Counted from the first letter of the stretch, positions 1 through 8,769 are shown. The stretch: 64,000 bases of DNA from Nocardia pneumoniae NBRC 100136 (GCF_000308755.1 NZ_BAGF01000025.1:1-64000), one strand, 5' to 3'. The notes: generated by a model not told the origin, from the sequence alone. Numbers and translations: made by a program.

Positions 1-30
1 ATCGGCGGCTTCGGGCGGGAACCGGACTCG

Positions 31-52
31 CTATTCCCGACGCTGGGGATAG
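31..52. promoter_or_regulatory. Palindrome upstream of eccB (TTCCC-N6-GGGAA family)
   Basis: An inverted repeat with 8-bp arms, CTATTCCC and GGGGATAG, one mismatch between arms, around a 6-bp centre. It lies 67 bp before the eccB start. The same TTCCC-N6-GGGAA geometry recurs before other ESX units and before pknG in this window, so a shared operator is likely. The binding protein is unknown. Confidence 0.45.
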
Positions 53-119
53 GGTTCGTATTCGCATTGTTACCGGTCGTTAGGGTGGCATTGCAGGTCG
101 GCGGAAGGAATGAAAACCC

Positions 120-1670
120 GTGGCGCGCTTCCGGGTTGTGACCAAGCACCAGATATCTGGTTGGCGCTTTCTGCTGCGGCGGATCGAACACGCACTGGTC
201 CGCCGGGACGCCTCGATGATCGACGACCCGCAGCGCGGCCGTTCCACCGCCCTGTCCATCGGCATCGCGCTGGCCTGCGTGATCATCGCGGGTGCCGCCG
301 TGCTGGCGTTCTTCAAACCCGCCAAGAAGGTCGGTGATTCGAACATCGTGGCGGAGAAGGACACCGGCGCGTTGTTCGTTCGCCTCGGCGGCCGGCTGTT
401 TCCGGCGCTGAACCTCACGTCGGCCCGGCTGATCGTCGGTTCTCCCGACAAGCCGGTACAGGTTTCCAAGGACGAGTTGTCGAAGTATCCGCGTGGGCCG
501 TGGGTCGGCATTCCCGGCGCGCCCGGCAGCATCGTCGACACCGACGAAAGGGATTCGACCTGGACGGTGTGCGACACGGCGAGAACCGGCGCCGCCGCGC
601 CGGTCAACCCCGCGACCGGTCTGCCGACGGTCAGCCGCTCCGCCGTGCGAACCACCGCGATCGGCGGTCCGCTGACCGTGGACGGTGACGCCATCCGCCC
701 GCTCGGCGATGGCGAGGCCAGGTTGCTTCGCGACGACACCACTACCTGGCTGATCTACGGCGACGCCGAGAAAGGTGTGGTGCGCGCGGCGATCGATCTC
801 GCGAACACCGCGGTCGCCCTGGCACTCGGCATCGATTCGACTGCGCCGGTGATGGCCGTCTCCAAGGGACTGATCAACGCGATCCCCGAGGTGCCGCCGC
901 TGCGCGTGCCCGAGGTGCCCGGCAAGGGTGAATCGATCACCTTGAACTCCGGACTCACCACGCCGGTCGGATCCGTGCTGACCGTGTCGACTCCGGATCA
1001 GGGCGCCTCGTACTACCTTGTCTCCCAATCGGGTCTGGTCCGGGTCAGCGCGGTACTGGCGGCGATGGTGCGCAATGCGGACTCGCAAGGCGCGGTGTCC
1101 ACGCGCACCGTCGGCCCGGACGTGATCGCGGCCAACCTCCGCCCCGGCCAGTGGCCGGGCACCGCGACCTACCCGACCCGCCCCATTCGCCTGGTGGACC
1201 CGGAACGTTCCGGCGTGACCTGCTATCGCTGGTCGCGCGCCGCGAACGACCCGAACGCGGCCACCGAATTGCTGGTGGGCAGACAACTGCCGCTGACCAG
1301 GGAGGAGCAGGGCCGTGCCGTCGATCTGGTGACCTCGGCCGCCTCGCGCGGTACTACCGCGGACGCGGCGTACCTGCCCCGTGATACCGGCCGTTTCGTG
1401 CAGGTGACCGGCACCGAACCGGGATCACCGCTGCGGGAGTCGCTGTACTGGGTATCCGACAGCGGAGTTCGCTACGGCGTGATAACCGCCTCGAAAGGCG
1501 GGTCCAGCGACCCCACCCTGACCGCGCTCGCGCTGCGCACGCCGGTCCCGGCCCCGTGGAGCATCATCTCGCTGTTCGCGGTCGGTCCGGCCTTGTCCCA
1601 GAACGAGGCTCGCATTCAGCACGACGGGATTCCGGGCAACAAGATCGTCGCCGGGCTGGGTGGTCCGTAG
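120..1670 (+). CDS. eccB: Type VII secretion protein EccB
   Basis: EccB is a core subunit of the ESX membrane complex, with a short cytosolic N-terminus, one membrane helix and a large periplasmic part. The 516-residue protein begins with the family hallmark: VTKHQISGWRFLLRR at residues 7-21 and EHALVRRD at 23-30. A single hydrophobic helix spans about residues 43-65, and the rest is a periplasmic domain with three visible cysteines. The GTG start is preceded at 10-nt distance by GGAAGGA; the ATG at 110 is in another frame. The stop codon shares one base with the GTG of eccC, so the two are translated together. Length and order (B before C) fit the ESX family well. eccA is not in the window and may lie upstream. 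Confidence 0.95.
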   Translation: MARFRVVTKHQISGWRFLLRRIEHALVRRDASMIDDPQRGRSTALSIGIALACVIIAGAAVLAFFKPAKKVGDSNIVAEKDTGALFVRLGGRLFPALNLTSARLIVGSPDKPVQVSKDELSKYPRGPWVGIPGAPGSIVDTDERDSTWTVCDTARTGAAAPVNPATGLPTVSRSAVRTTAIGGPLTVDGDAIRPLGDGEARLLRDDTTTWLIYGDAEKGVVRAAIDLANTAVALALGIDSTAPVMAVSKGLINAIPEVPPLRVPEVPGKGESITLNSGLTTPVGSVLTVSTPDQGASYYLVSQSGLVRVSAVLAAMVRNADSQGAVSTRTVGPDVIAANLRPGQWPGTATYPTRPIRLVDPERSGVTCYRWSRAANDPNAATELLVGRQLPLTREEQGRAVDLVTSAASRGTTADAAYLPRDTGRFVQVTGTEPGSPLRESLYWVSDSGVRYGVITASKGGSSDPTLTALALRTPVPAPWSIISLFAVGPALSQNEARIQHDGIPGNKIVAGLGGP

Positions 1671-4600
1671 TGACCAGCACCCGCCGATTCGTGCGACCCG
1701 CCCGGATGGTGCGCGGTCCCAAAGCGCCCGCCGTGACCGAATTACGGCTGCAGCCGCCGACCGAGCTGCCCAAGCCGGTCCCGCCGTCGCGGCTGCGCAT
1801 GATCATGCCCGTGGTGATGGTGGCGGCCATGTCCGGGATGATGGTCATGATGTTCCGTGGCGGCGGTGCCATGAACCCGATGATGCTGATGTTTCCGGTC
1901 ATGATGCTGGTGTCGATGTTCGGCATGATGGGCAGCTCGTTCTCGGGCAATGGCTCCGGCGGCGCGGCGAGTCTCAACGAGGAACGCAAGGACTACTTGC
2001 GTAGCATCACCGACAACCGCAAGACGGTGCACGGGGCCGAAGCCGAGTTGCATGCCTTCCTGCGTTACACCCACCCTGGCCCGGACGAGATCGCCCGGTT
2101 GATCGGCGGCAAGCGCATGTGGGAGGTGCAGGTCGCCAGTCCGCAGTTCCTGCGCGTGCGGGTCGGCCGGGGCCGCATCGCCAACCAGGTGCGCGTCATC
2201 GTCCCCGAGGCCGCACCCACCTCCGATCTGGATCCGGTCGGCGTCGTCGAGCTGACCCGCTTCGCCAAGGCGTATTCCACGGTCGGCGGCATGCCGGTCG
2301 CGATCAATCTGCTGTCCGCGCCGCAGGTCGGCATCGACGGCGACGCGCAGCTGGTGGCCGGACTGATCCGCGCGATGATCGCCGAGGTGGTGGTGCTGCA
2401 TGGACCGGATCAGGTGGCGGTCGCCGCGGTGCTGTCGAATCCGGACGCGCCGGAATGGTCCTGGCTGAAATGGCTTCCGCACACTCAGCATCCGAGTGAC
2501 ACCGACGCGATCGGTTCCAGCCGGATGGTCTACCGCACCGTCGCCGAGCTGCGCACCAAGGTGCTGGCGGGGCTCAATCGCGGTCCGTTCTCGGCGAATT
2601 CGCAGCCCACCTTGGACCGCACGCACTATCTGCTGATCGTGGACGTCGGGGGACCGGCAAGCGACCGCGATATCTCCGGCATCGACGGCTGCACGTGGTT
2701 GCGGCTGGGTGCCACGGAGCAGAACCTGCCGCGCGCCCTGCGCTTCACCGTGTCCGAGGACCGCTCGCTGAACGAGGTGACCCCCCGCGGGCTGCGCCGC
2801 GTCGCCGTCGCCGACACGCTGTCGGTGGCCGCGATGACGGCGATGGCGCGCAACATCTCGCCCTACCGGTTGTCCACCGTGGTTGAGGCGGTGGCCGCCG
2901 AACAGGCCAGCGGCGGAACGTCCTGGGAGGAGATGGTCGGCATCGCCGATCCCGGCGCCATCCGCGTGGAGCAGGCCTGGGTTCGGCGCCGCGACGAGGA
3001 TAGGGCGCGGTTGAACATCCCCTTCGGCCACGATCCGGCGGGCGGTGTCGTCTATCTCGACATCAAGGAATCGGCCGAAGAGGGCATGGGTCCGCACGGC
3101 ATGTGCATCGGCGCCACGGGATCGGGCAAGTCGGAATTCCTGCGGACCCTGGTGCTCTCGGCCGTCGCGACGCATTCGCCGGACGTCTTGAACCTTCTGC
3201 TCGTCGACTTCAAGGGTGGCGCGACCTTCCTCGGATTCGACCGGTTGTCCCACGTGACCGCCGTGGTGACGAACATGGAGGAAGAAGCCGACCTGGTCAC
3301 CCGTATGGAAGACGTGATCAACGGCGAAATGGCGCGGCGGCAACGCATTCTGCGCGACGCGGGCAATTTCGCCAGTGTCGCCGACTACGAGCGAGCCAGG
3401 GAGCAGGGCGCGGACCTGCGACCACTGCCGACCCTGCTGATCATTCTCGACGAGTTCGCCGAACTGCTCGAGCAGTACCCGAACTTCTCGAAACTGTTCG
3501 TGGCCATCGGCCGACTGGGCCGATCACTGCGCATTCACTTGCTGCTCGCGTCGCAGAAGGTGCCGGCCAACCGGATGGGTGAGTTGGAAGCGCACCTTTC
3601 CTATCGAATCGCGCTGCGCACCAACCAGACCAGCGACTCGCGCGACGCGATCGGCACGGCCGACGCCTACCACCTGCCGAAGAAGCCCGGATCGGGTTAC
3701 CTGCGGGTCGGCTCCGGTGACCTGCAGCGGTTCCAGGCCGCCTATGTGGGCGAACGGTATTCGCCGCCCGCACAGATCTCGGCGGCCTCCGCGCAACGCG
3801 CCAGACGGCCGGGTGGCGGATACCGGCCGCCGCAGCGGTTCACGGCGGCTCACATCGTCGACACTCGACCTCCCGTGGTCGAGCCGGTGGTGGTCGACAA
3901 CACCCCCGAGACCGCCGACGGAGAGTCGATCACCGTGATGGAAGCGGTGTTGCAGCAGCTGGCCCGGCACGGCCAGCCGGCCCACCGCATGTGGCTGCCG
4001 CCGCTGGTCGTACCCCCGACACTCGATCGGATGGTTCGAGCAGTGCCGCAGGGGGCGTTGCAGATGCCGTTGGCGCTGGTCGACAAGCCTCGTCAACAGC
4101 GTCAGGACGTGTGGTCGGTCGATATGTCCGGCGCCGGTGGACACATGGCCATCGTCGGTGGCACGCAGTCCGGCAAATCGACCGCGCTGCAGACATTCAT
4201 CCTGTCAGCCGCACTGACGCATACCCCGGAGCAGGTCCAGTTCTACTGCCTCGATTTCTCCGGTGGCGGGTTGTCGGCTCTGGCGAACCTTCCCCACGTG
4301 GGATCGGTCGCGGCGGCCCGCGATGGCGACCGTATTCGGCGCACTATCGCGTTGATCACGAATCTGCTCGAGAGCCGCCAATCGCTGTTCGTCGAATTCG
4401 GAATCGACAGCACCCGGAAGTTCCGCACGTTGCGAAATGCTCCAGGCGAGCGGCCGCCATGGTTGGATCGCGACCCCTATGGCGATGTCTTCCTGGTCAT
4501 CGATGGCTGGGACATCGGGTTCGGTGTGAACAGCCCGTACTACGACGAATACTCCGCGGTGATGGAATCGATCGCCCTCCAGGGGCTGAACTATGGCATT

Positions 4601-5680
4601 CACTTGGTGCTCACCAGTTCACGCTGGATGGCCATGCGGCCCGCGATCAAGGATCTGCTGCAAACCCGCGTCGAGATGCGTCTGGGCGACCTGGCCGACA
4701 CGGTGTTCAACGTGCACCGCGCCGTGGTGGCGGCGATACCCGCCAATCGACCTGGCCGTTGCATCTCCACAGATGGCCTGCATATGTTGACGGCGTTGCC
4801 TCGCATCGATGGTGTAGGCGAGGCGGATTCGGCCGCGGAGGGTTTGGCCGCCGCGATCAGCGAAGTCGCGCAGCGCTATCCCGGCCGGCGCGCGCCGCAA
4901 GTGAAACTGCTCCCACCGCAAGTCGGCCTCGACGAGGTCAGAAGGGGACTGCCCGCGCCGCAGACGCTCGCCCAGCGACTCGTCGTGCCGTTCGGTATCC
5001 GGGAATCCGATCTCAGTCCAGCGGCAATAGACTTCGGTGTATCGACACATTTCATCGTGCTGGGCTCGTCGGGATCCGGGAAGTCCACGACGTTGGCCGC
5101 GCTATTGGAATCCATTCGACTCCAGTACGACGCTTCGCAAGCGCGTGTCCTGCTGATCGATTACCGCCGACGGCATTTGGGGGCCGTGCCGGACGAGATG
5201 CTGATCGGCCACGTGACCAGCGAGCGGGACGCGCGCGACGCACTGCCGGCGCTGGTGCAGAAGATGAGCTCCAGGCGCCCGCCCGAGAACGTGACCACTC
5301 GGCAGCTTGCGGAGAGGTCCTGGTGGAGCGGCCCCGAGGTGTTCGTGGTGATCGACGACTATCACATGGTCGTGCAGCGTGGCGCGCTGAACCCGCTGGA
5401 GCCGCTGAAGGAGATCATCGTCGACGGCCGCGATACCGGTTTGCATGTGATCGCGGCGCGCAACATCGCCCAGGCGGACACGGCGCTGTACGACAACGTG
5501 ATCGGCCAGATGAAGAACCTCAACTCCTCGGGTCTGATCATGGACGGCTCGAAGCTCGACGGTGTGCTGATCGGTGACGTGCGGCCGACGAAACAGCCTC
5601 CGGGACGCGGTTTCTTGGTGGAGCCGATGAGCTCTCGCAAAGATCTCGTCCAAGTGGCCTGGGTGCCGCAGCAGCTTTGA
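1670..5680 (+). CDS. eccC: Type VII secretion ATPase EccC (single-chain)
   Basis: EccC is the FtsK/SpoIIIE-type motor that recognises Esx substrates and drives export. This 1336-residue protein is the undivided form (EccCa and EccCb in one chain), as in ESX-3 and ESX-4 type systems. Two membrane helices lie at about residues 43-62 and 70-87. Three ATPase domains follow with P-loops GATGSGKS (about 480), GGTQSGKST (about 829) and GSSGSGKST (about 1131). Walker B segments are ILDEFAELL, VFLVIDGWD and VFVVIDDYH. The open frame extends back to 1556, but the GTG at 1670 overlaps the eccB stop and starts a typical EccC N-terminus, so I prefer it. A decayed copy of the last ~50 codons occurs again at about 6828-6986. 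Confidence 0.96.
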   Translation: MTSTRRFVRPARMVRGPKAPAVTELRLQPPTELPKPVPPSRLRMIMPVVMVAAMSGMMVMMFRGGGAMNPMMLMFPVMMLVSMFGMMGSSFSGNGSGGAASLNEERKDYLRSITDNRKTVHGAEAELHAFLRYTHPGPDEIARLIGGKRMWEVQVASPQFLRVRVGRGRIANQVRVIVPEAAPTSDLDPVGVVELTRFAKAYSTVGGMPVAINLLSAPQVGIDGDAQLVAGLIRAMIAEVVVLHGPDQVAVAAVLSNPDAPEWSWLKWLPHTQHPSDTDAIGSSRMVYRTVAELRTKVLAGLNRGPFSANSQPTLDRTHYLLIVDVGGPASDRDISGIDGCTWLRLGATEQNLPRALRFTVSEDRSLNEVTPRGLRRVAVADTLSVAAMTAMARNISPYRLSTVVEAVAAEQASGGTSWEEMVGIADPGAIRVEQAWVRRRDEDRARLNIPFGHDPAGGVVYLDIKESAEEGMGPHGMCIGATGSGKSEFLRTLVLSAVATHSPDVLNLLLVDFKGGATFLGFDRLSHVTAVVTNMEEEADLVTRMEDVINGEMARRQRILRDAGNFASVADYERAREQGADLRPLPTLLIILDEFAELLEQYPNFSKLFVAIGRLGRSLRIHLLLASQKVPANRMGELEAHLSYRIALRTNQTSDSRDAIGTADAYHLPKKPGSGYLRVGSGDLQRFQAAYVGERYSPPAQISAASAQRARRPGGGYRPPQRFTAAHIVDTRPPVVEPVVVDNTPETADGESITVMEAVLQQLARHGQPAHRMWLPPLVVPPTLDRMVRAVPQGALQMPLALVDKPRQQRQDVWSVDMSGAGGHMAIVGGTQSGKSTALQTFILSAALTHTPEQVQFYCLDFSGGGLSALANLPHVGSVAAARDGDRIRRTIALITNLLESRQSLFVEFGIDSTRKFRTLRNAPGERPPWLDRDPYGDVFLVIDGWDIGFGVNSPYYDEYSAVMESIALQGLNYGIHLVLTSSRWMAMRPAIKDLLQTRVEMRLGDLADTVFNVHRAVVAAIPANRPGRCISTDGLHMLTALPRIDGVGEADSAAEGLAAAISEVAQRYPGRRAPQVKLLPPQVGLDEVRRGLPAPQTLAQRLVVPFGIRESDLSPAAIDFGVSTHFIVLGSSGSGKSTTLAALLESIRLQYDASQARVLLIDYRRRHLGAVPDEMLIGHVTSERDARDALPALVQKMSSRRPPENVTTRQLAERSWWSGPEVFVVIDDYHMVVQRGALNPLEPLKEIIVDGRDTGLHVIAARNIAQADTALYDNVIGQMKNLNSSGLIMDGSKLDGVLIGDVRPTKQPPGRGFLVEPMSSRKDLVQVAWVPQQL

Positions 5681-5693
5681 TCTCCGGCGCGCC

Positions 5694-5707
5694 TCCCAAG
5701 ATTGGGA
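5694..5707. promoter_or_regulatory. Palindrome after eccC (TCCC-N6-GGGA)
   Basis: Perfect dyad TCCCAAGATTGGGA with the same N6 spacing as the palindromes at 31-52, 7017-7036, 16269-16284 and 26051-26066. It sits 15 bp after the eccC stop, ahead of the PE/PPE relic and the esx pair. It aligns with the 7017-7036 site because the flanking DNA is duplicated. Confidence 0.45.
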
Positions 5708-5776
5708 ATGAATTACCGTTTTCCTTAGATACCACTCGATCCGAGTCGGTGATCAAAGCTCGATTGGAGTCTCACC

Positions 5777-6099
5777 ATGGTACTCCCCACCGCTGTCTGT
5801 CCAGATCGCCTGCCATCCATCGTGGGCGCGACGGCGACAAGGAGCTGGTCATCGGCGGTTATCGCCGATGGACTGTCGGCGGCGGACGGCACCGACAGTC
5901 GGACTTCGTCGATGGCCACCACCGGCCAGGGACACCCGGCCAGCAACGTGCAGCAGGCGGAGAACCTCAGGAGGTGCCGGTTCTGGAGAAACCCCCCGTT
6001 ATCGGTGTGATCGAGTACGTCAACGCGCAAGACGCGCATACCGACATTCCGACGCACACGTTGTCAACGTCCTCGGCGAACCCGACCGAGGCAAGGTAA
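5777..6099 (+). pseudogene. Decayed PE-PPE remnant (PE head fused to PPE tail)
   Basis: No intact gene is supported here, but two pieces match the intact PE and PPE genes downstream. The start region (GGAGTCTCACC then ATG, 5766-5830) resembles the ribosome site and first codons of the PE gene at 7096. The segment 5959-6024, read in frame, gives GEPQEVPVLEKPPVIGVIEY, against GEPQDVPVLEQPPVIGVIEY at 8599-8658 in the PPE tail. About 80% of the bases are identical by eye. The PPE-like frame runs to a TAA at 6097-6099. I read this as a PE-PPE pair whose middle was lost, leaving head and tail. An alternative is a short functional peptide from the residual frame, which I think less likely. Confidence 0.7.
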
Positions 6100-6123
6100 A
6101 CGCTTCATAGATAGGAAACGGAT

Positions 6124-6432
6124 ATGGCCATTGGCTACACCGGCGACCCTGCGGAGATCACCGCCACAGCCAAGAAATTCTACATGCACGCCGACACGTT
6201 CAAGAACCATATGGGCATCCTCGAGGGCATCAAGTTGGAGTATGCCCCGGCGGTGCAGGGGCAGACCGGCACCGCTATCCAGAACGCGATGCAGGCGGCC
6301 CTCGACAAGGGCGGAAAGCTGCACAACGTCTTCATGGAAATCGTTGACGCGCTGAATACTGCTGGCGCGGGTTTCGACAGCCAGGATCAAGAAGGTGCCT
6401 CGCAGGTCAACAAATACAACCTCAATTTCTGA
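6124..6432 (+). CDS. WXG100-family Esx protein (EsxB-like)
   Basis: Small secreted helical-hairpin protein of the ESX family, 102 residues, the expected partner of the next gene and a likely EccC substrate. The turn between the two helices, normally W-x-G, reads V-Q-G at about residues 45-47, so the tryptophan is missing. Near the C-terminus FDSQD (about 84-88) stands where EsxB-type proteins carry the Y-x-x-x-D/E export motif, with Phe for Tyr. AGGAAA lies 8-10 nt before the ATG. It is separated from eccC by relic DNA. Family membership rests on length, helical pattern, tandem pairing and position. Confidence 0.85.
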   Translation: MAIGYTGDPAEITATAKKFYMHADTFKNHMGILEGIKLEYAPAVQGQTGTAIQNAMQAALDKGGKLHNVFMEIVDALNTAGAGFDSQDQEGASQVNKYNLNF

Positions 6433-6476
6433 TTCCCTGGTCTGTGACCGAAAACTATTGGGAAAGGTTTTGAATA

Positions 6477-6794
6477 ATGGCTCTGGTAAACAATTACAAT
6501 GCCGTTGACGGCCTGGTCATCCGCACCGGCCAGGCGCTCACCGATATGACGGTCGACGCGGGGGAGCGGGCTGCGCTGGCCAAGCTGCTCGCCGAGAACT
6601 TCCAAGGTGACGCGGGTAGCTCGAATGCCACTCTGCAAACGCGCATCCAGACACTGATCGACGAATACAACGCGGCCCTCAGCGATCTGAAGGCAGCCAC
6701 CTCGACAGTCTCCGGCATCGACGGCATGTTCCGCGCGGTCGACTTGGGTCAGTCCATGCGGTTCGAGCAGATCGGCACCGGCGGGATCATGTAA
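6477..6794 (+). CDS. WXG100-family Esx protein (EsxA-like)
   Basis: Second member of the Esx pair, 105 residues, expected to form a heterodimer with the product of 6124-6432 for export through EccC. The inter-helix turn reads F-Q-G (about residues 42-44) instead of W-x-G. The first helix carries the usual alternating hydrophobic pattern and the second contains LQTRIQTLIDEYNAALSDL. GGAAAGG is placed 9 nt before the ATG. The 44-bp gap to the first esx gene suggests one transcript. Confidence 0.85.
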   Translation: MALVNNYNAVDGLVIRTGQALTDMTVDAGERAALAKLLAENFQGDAGSSNATLQTRIQTLIDEYNAALSDLKAATSTVSGIDGMFRAVDLGQSMRFEQIGTGGIM

Positions 6795-6827
6795 TTCGTG
6801 GTTCCAGCCACGATTCCGGAGTCGGCC

Positions 6828-6986
6828 GAGTGTTCGGCGTGACATGGCGGCCGATCCGGCCCCGGTAGACGCTGTCGTCCTCGATGAGCTCGTCGCGCGG
6901 GCTTCGTCGAGGGCGACAGCTTGCATTTGCCGGTCGTGCGCTCCCGCAGGGATCTGACCCAGCTGACCTAGGTGCCGCAGCCGAGT
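6828..6986 (+). pseudogene. Relic of an eccC 3' end
   Basis: DNA between the esx pair and PE resembles the end of eccC. At 6949-6980 the bases read RRDLTQLT, a TAG, then VPQ, against RKDLVQVAWVPQQL at the EccC C-terminus. The TGG for Trp in eccC is TAG here (6969-6971). Over 36 bases around it I count 27 identities. Upstream, GVTWRP (about 6838) and AGFVEG (about 6899) echo GDVRP and RGFLVEP of EccC. The piece has no start, is interrupted by stops and cannot be translated. The DNA after it, including the palindrome, also parallels the DNA after the real eccC. Confidence 0.65.
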
Positions 6987-7016
6987 AATCCCTCGTCGAG
7001 GCCCATTTCTGATCGG

Positions 7017-7036
7017 CATTCCCATAGCTGGGAATG
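7017..7036. promoter_or_regulatory. Perfect palindrome upstream of PE-PPE
   Basis: 20-bp inverted repeat, CATTCCCA-TAGC-TGGGAATG, 8-bp perfect arms, 59 bp before the PE start. It is the best copy of the TTCCC-N6-GGGAA family in this window. A second half-strength copy, CCCA-AGAG-TGGG, lies at 7062-7073, about four helical turns downstream. Two spaced sites would suit a dimeric regulator of the PE-PPE-espG unit. Confidence 0.55.
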
Positions 7037-7095
7037 TCTTAGCGTTCGTGATGTACTACTTCCCAAGAGTGGGTACCAGTCGTTAGGAGACTTCC

Positions 7096-7413
7096 ATGTA
7101 CCTCGCTGTTGCTCAGGAGCATCTCCCGGTTATCGCTTCCCAGCTCGGTGTCAGCGCGGAGGACCTGATGCTGATGCTCGGCGCGGCCGCTCCTGCCGCT
7201 GTCCCGCTTCCGCCGGGGCAAGATGACGTGAGCAAACTGATTCCGGCCGCGTGCGGCAAGCAAGCGGGGGCGTTCTTCCCCTGCACCGCAAACGGAGTCG
7301 GGCTGGGAATCGATGGTGCGGTCGAGCTACCAAAGGTGGCTGTCGCCTTCACTGATGGCGACGTGCACGGTGGCGCCCATGTAGGCAGCAGATCAGCGGC
7401 ATTCGGCGAGTAG
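7096..7413 (+). CDS. PE-family protein
   Basis: A 105-residue protein consistent with a PE-domain helical hairpin that pairs with the following PPE protein and is escorted by EspG. The N-terminus MYLAVAQEHLPVIASQLGVS has the expected spacing, although the Pro-Glu signature is replaced by Gln-Glu. The C-terminal part holds FTDGD (about residues 85-89), which matches the Y-x-x-x-D export motif with Phe for Tyr. GGAG lies 8 nt before the ATG. Only 30 bp separate it from the PPE gene. Assignment relies on position, length and pattern, since PE proteins are poorly conserved. Confidence 0.75.
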   Translation: MYLAVAQEHLPVIASQLGVSAEDLMLMLGAAAPAAVPLPPGQDDVSKLIPAACGKQAGAFFPCTANGVGLGIDGAVELPKVAVAFTDGDVHGGAHVGSRSAAFGE

Positions 7414-7443
7414 GCGCGGATAGCCTGAGCGAAAGCTGATGAG

Positions 7444-8769
7444 ATGCTTGCTGTCGTATTCGGCGCGTTGGCGCCGGAGGCAATTATCTACCCGTTGCTC
7501 GCCGGGGACGGTGGCGCGACCACGCGATTGACCGCGAAGGCTTATGCGGCGATGGCCACGCAGTTGAATATCGCCGCGGCCAACACCGATCGCTCGATGG
7601 TCGAGATGGGCGGGCAGTTCCGGGCGCTCACGTCCGACCAGGCGCAGGCAGCGTTCCATAAGCATGCGGCATGGTTGCGTGAGCAGGCTACGGTGGCTGC
7701 GCAGACCGCCGCGCTGCTGGATCGAGCGGCCGACATCTACTCCTCGGCGCAGGGCGCCATGGGGGCGCTGGCCGCCAAATGTGCCGAGGTCCGGGTGCGA
7801 GAGGGTATCGCCGCCCTCGGCGGCATGGGCACGTTGAGCGGCCCGATGATCCTGGCGGCCGAGGCCGAGTTGGCCGCGATCAGAGTGGCCGCCATCGGTG
7901 TAATGCTCGGTTACGCTGGGGCGCTGGTGCCCACACTGGCCGCGCTCCCACCGCCGGTCGAGGCGCCGCCCGTTGCGGCTGGCGGAGATCCGGGCATGGA
8001 TTACGCGCCCTATGACACCCCGGTATACGACGGGCCGACCGACAACACCGGCACCGGTCCTACCCAAACGTCGACATCCTCCACATCGTCGACGGGCGAT
8101 GGGTCGACTGGATCCGACAACGGCGGGGGCGGCGATAAGACGCCTACCGATCCGACCCAACCGACCGATCCGACACAGCCCGCGGATCCGACGAACCCCG
8201 CCACCAATCCCGAGCAATTGGCGCCGGAGATGGATCCCAGTCCGTTGTCCGCTGATTCGGGAGCGAATGGCATAGGCGACGGAACCGCGAATGATTCCTG
8301 GTTCTACGGCACGTCGCAGAACTCCCCGACGCTGGCGGCATTGAATGGTGGGGTGGGAAGTCTCGTCGCGCTGAATATGGTCCGCGGCGGCCTCGGATCG
8401 ATGCCGGGCGCTGCGACCGGTTTCCGGATGCCCGCCAACTGGAATCCGGGGGCGGGACGGGCATTCGGCGCCTTGCCGCAACAAGCAGCGGCCGGGCCGC
8501 CGGCGCGGAAGGGCCCGCCGCGCGGTGCCGTCGCACCCAAGGCGCGCATGCGGCGACGCCGCGACGACGAAGAGAAGCCGTCGAAGGTGTTCGTACCGGG
8601 CGAACCGCAGGATGTTCCGGTACTCGAGCAACCCCCGGTCATCGGGGTGATCGAGTACGAGGATCGTGATGGCCCGGACGAGGCGGTGTTGGAACCGGCA
8701 CTGGCGGTCGGCGTCATCGAGCGAATCGAAGACGAGGCGGTGCTCGCCGCGGCGGAACGTCCCCGGTGA
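7444..8769 (+). CDS. PPE-family protein
   Basis: 441-residue ESX substrate. Residues 5-160 form the helical PPE domain: FGALAPE stands for the usual F-G-x-x-P-P-E, followed by long Ala-rich helices. The W-x-G turn expected near residue 60 is QFRALTSDQ, so it lacks the tryptophan. Residues ~165-270 are a low-complexity linker rich in Pro, Thr, Ser, Gly and Asp, with repeated DPTQPTDPTQPADPT. The C-terminus has a basic patch (~355-380) and an acidic tail carrying two related units, PPVIGVIEYED and LAVGVIERIED. A decayed copy of this tail lies at 5959-6099. The stop overlaps the GTG of espG by 4 nt. The ribosome site is weak, so coupling from the PE gene is possible. Confidence 0.82.
   Translation: MLAVVFGALAPEAIIYPLLAGDGGATTRLTAKAYAAMATQLNIAAANTDRSMVEMGGQFRALTSDQAQAAFHKHAAWLREQATVAAQTAALLDRAADIYSSAQGAMGALAAKCAEVRVREGIAALGGMGTLSGPMILAAEAELAAIRVAAIGVMLGYAGALVPTLAALPPPVEAPPVAAGGDPGMDYAPYDTPVYDGPTDNTGTGPTQTSTSSTSSTGDGSTGSDNGGGGDKTPTDPTQPTDPTQPADPTNPATNPEQLAPEMDPSPLSADSGANGIGDGTANDSWFYGTSQNSPTLAALNGGVGSLVALNMVRGGLGSMPGAATGFRMPANWNPGAGRAFGALPQQAAAGPPARKGPPRGAVAPKARMRRRRDDEEKPSKVFVPGEPQDVPVLEQPPVIGVIEYEDRDGPDEAVLEPALAVGVIERIEDEAVLAAAERPR

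Noticed and set aside
5677..6099. Open frame of 140 codons between eccC and esx as an intact gene
   Set aside because: Begins at a TTG inside the eccC stop region; only its last third resembles a PPE tail. Treated as a relic.
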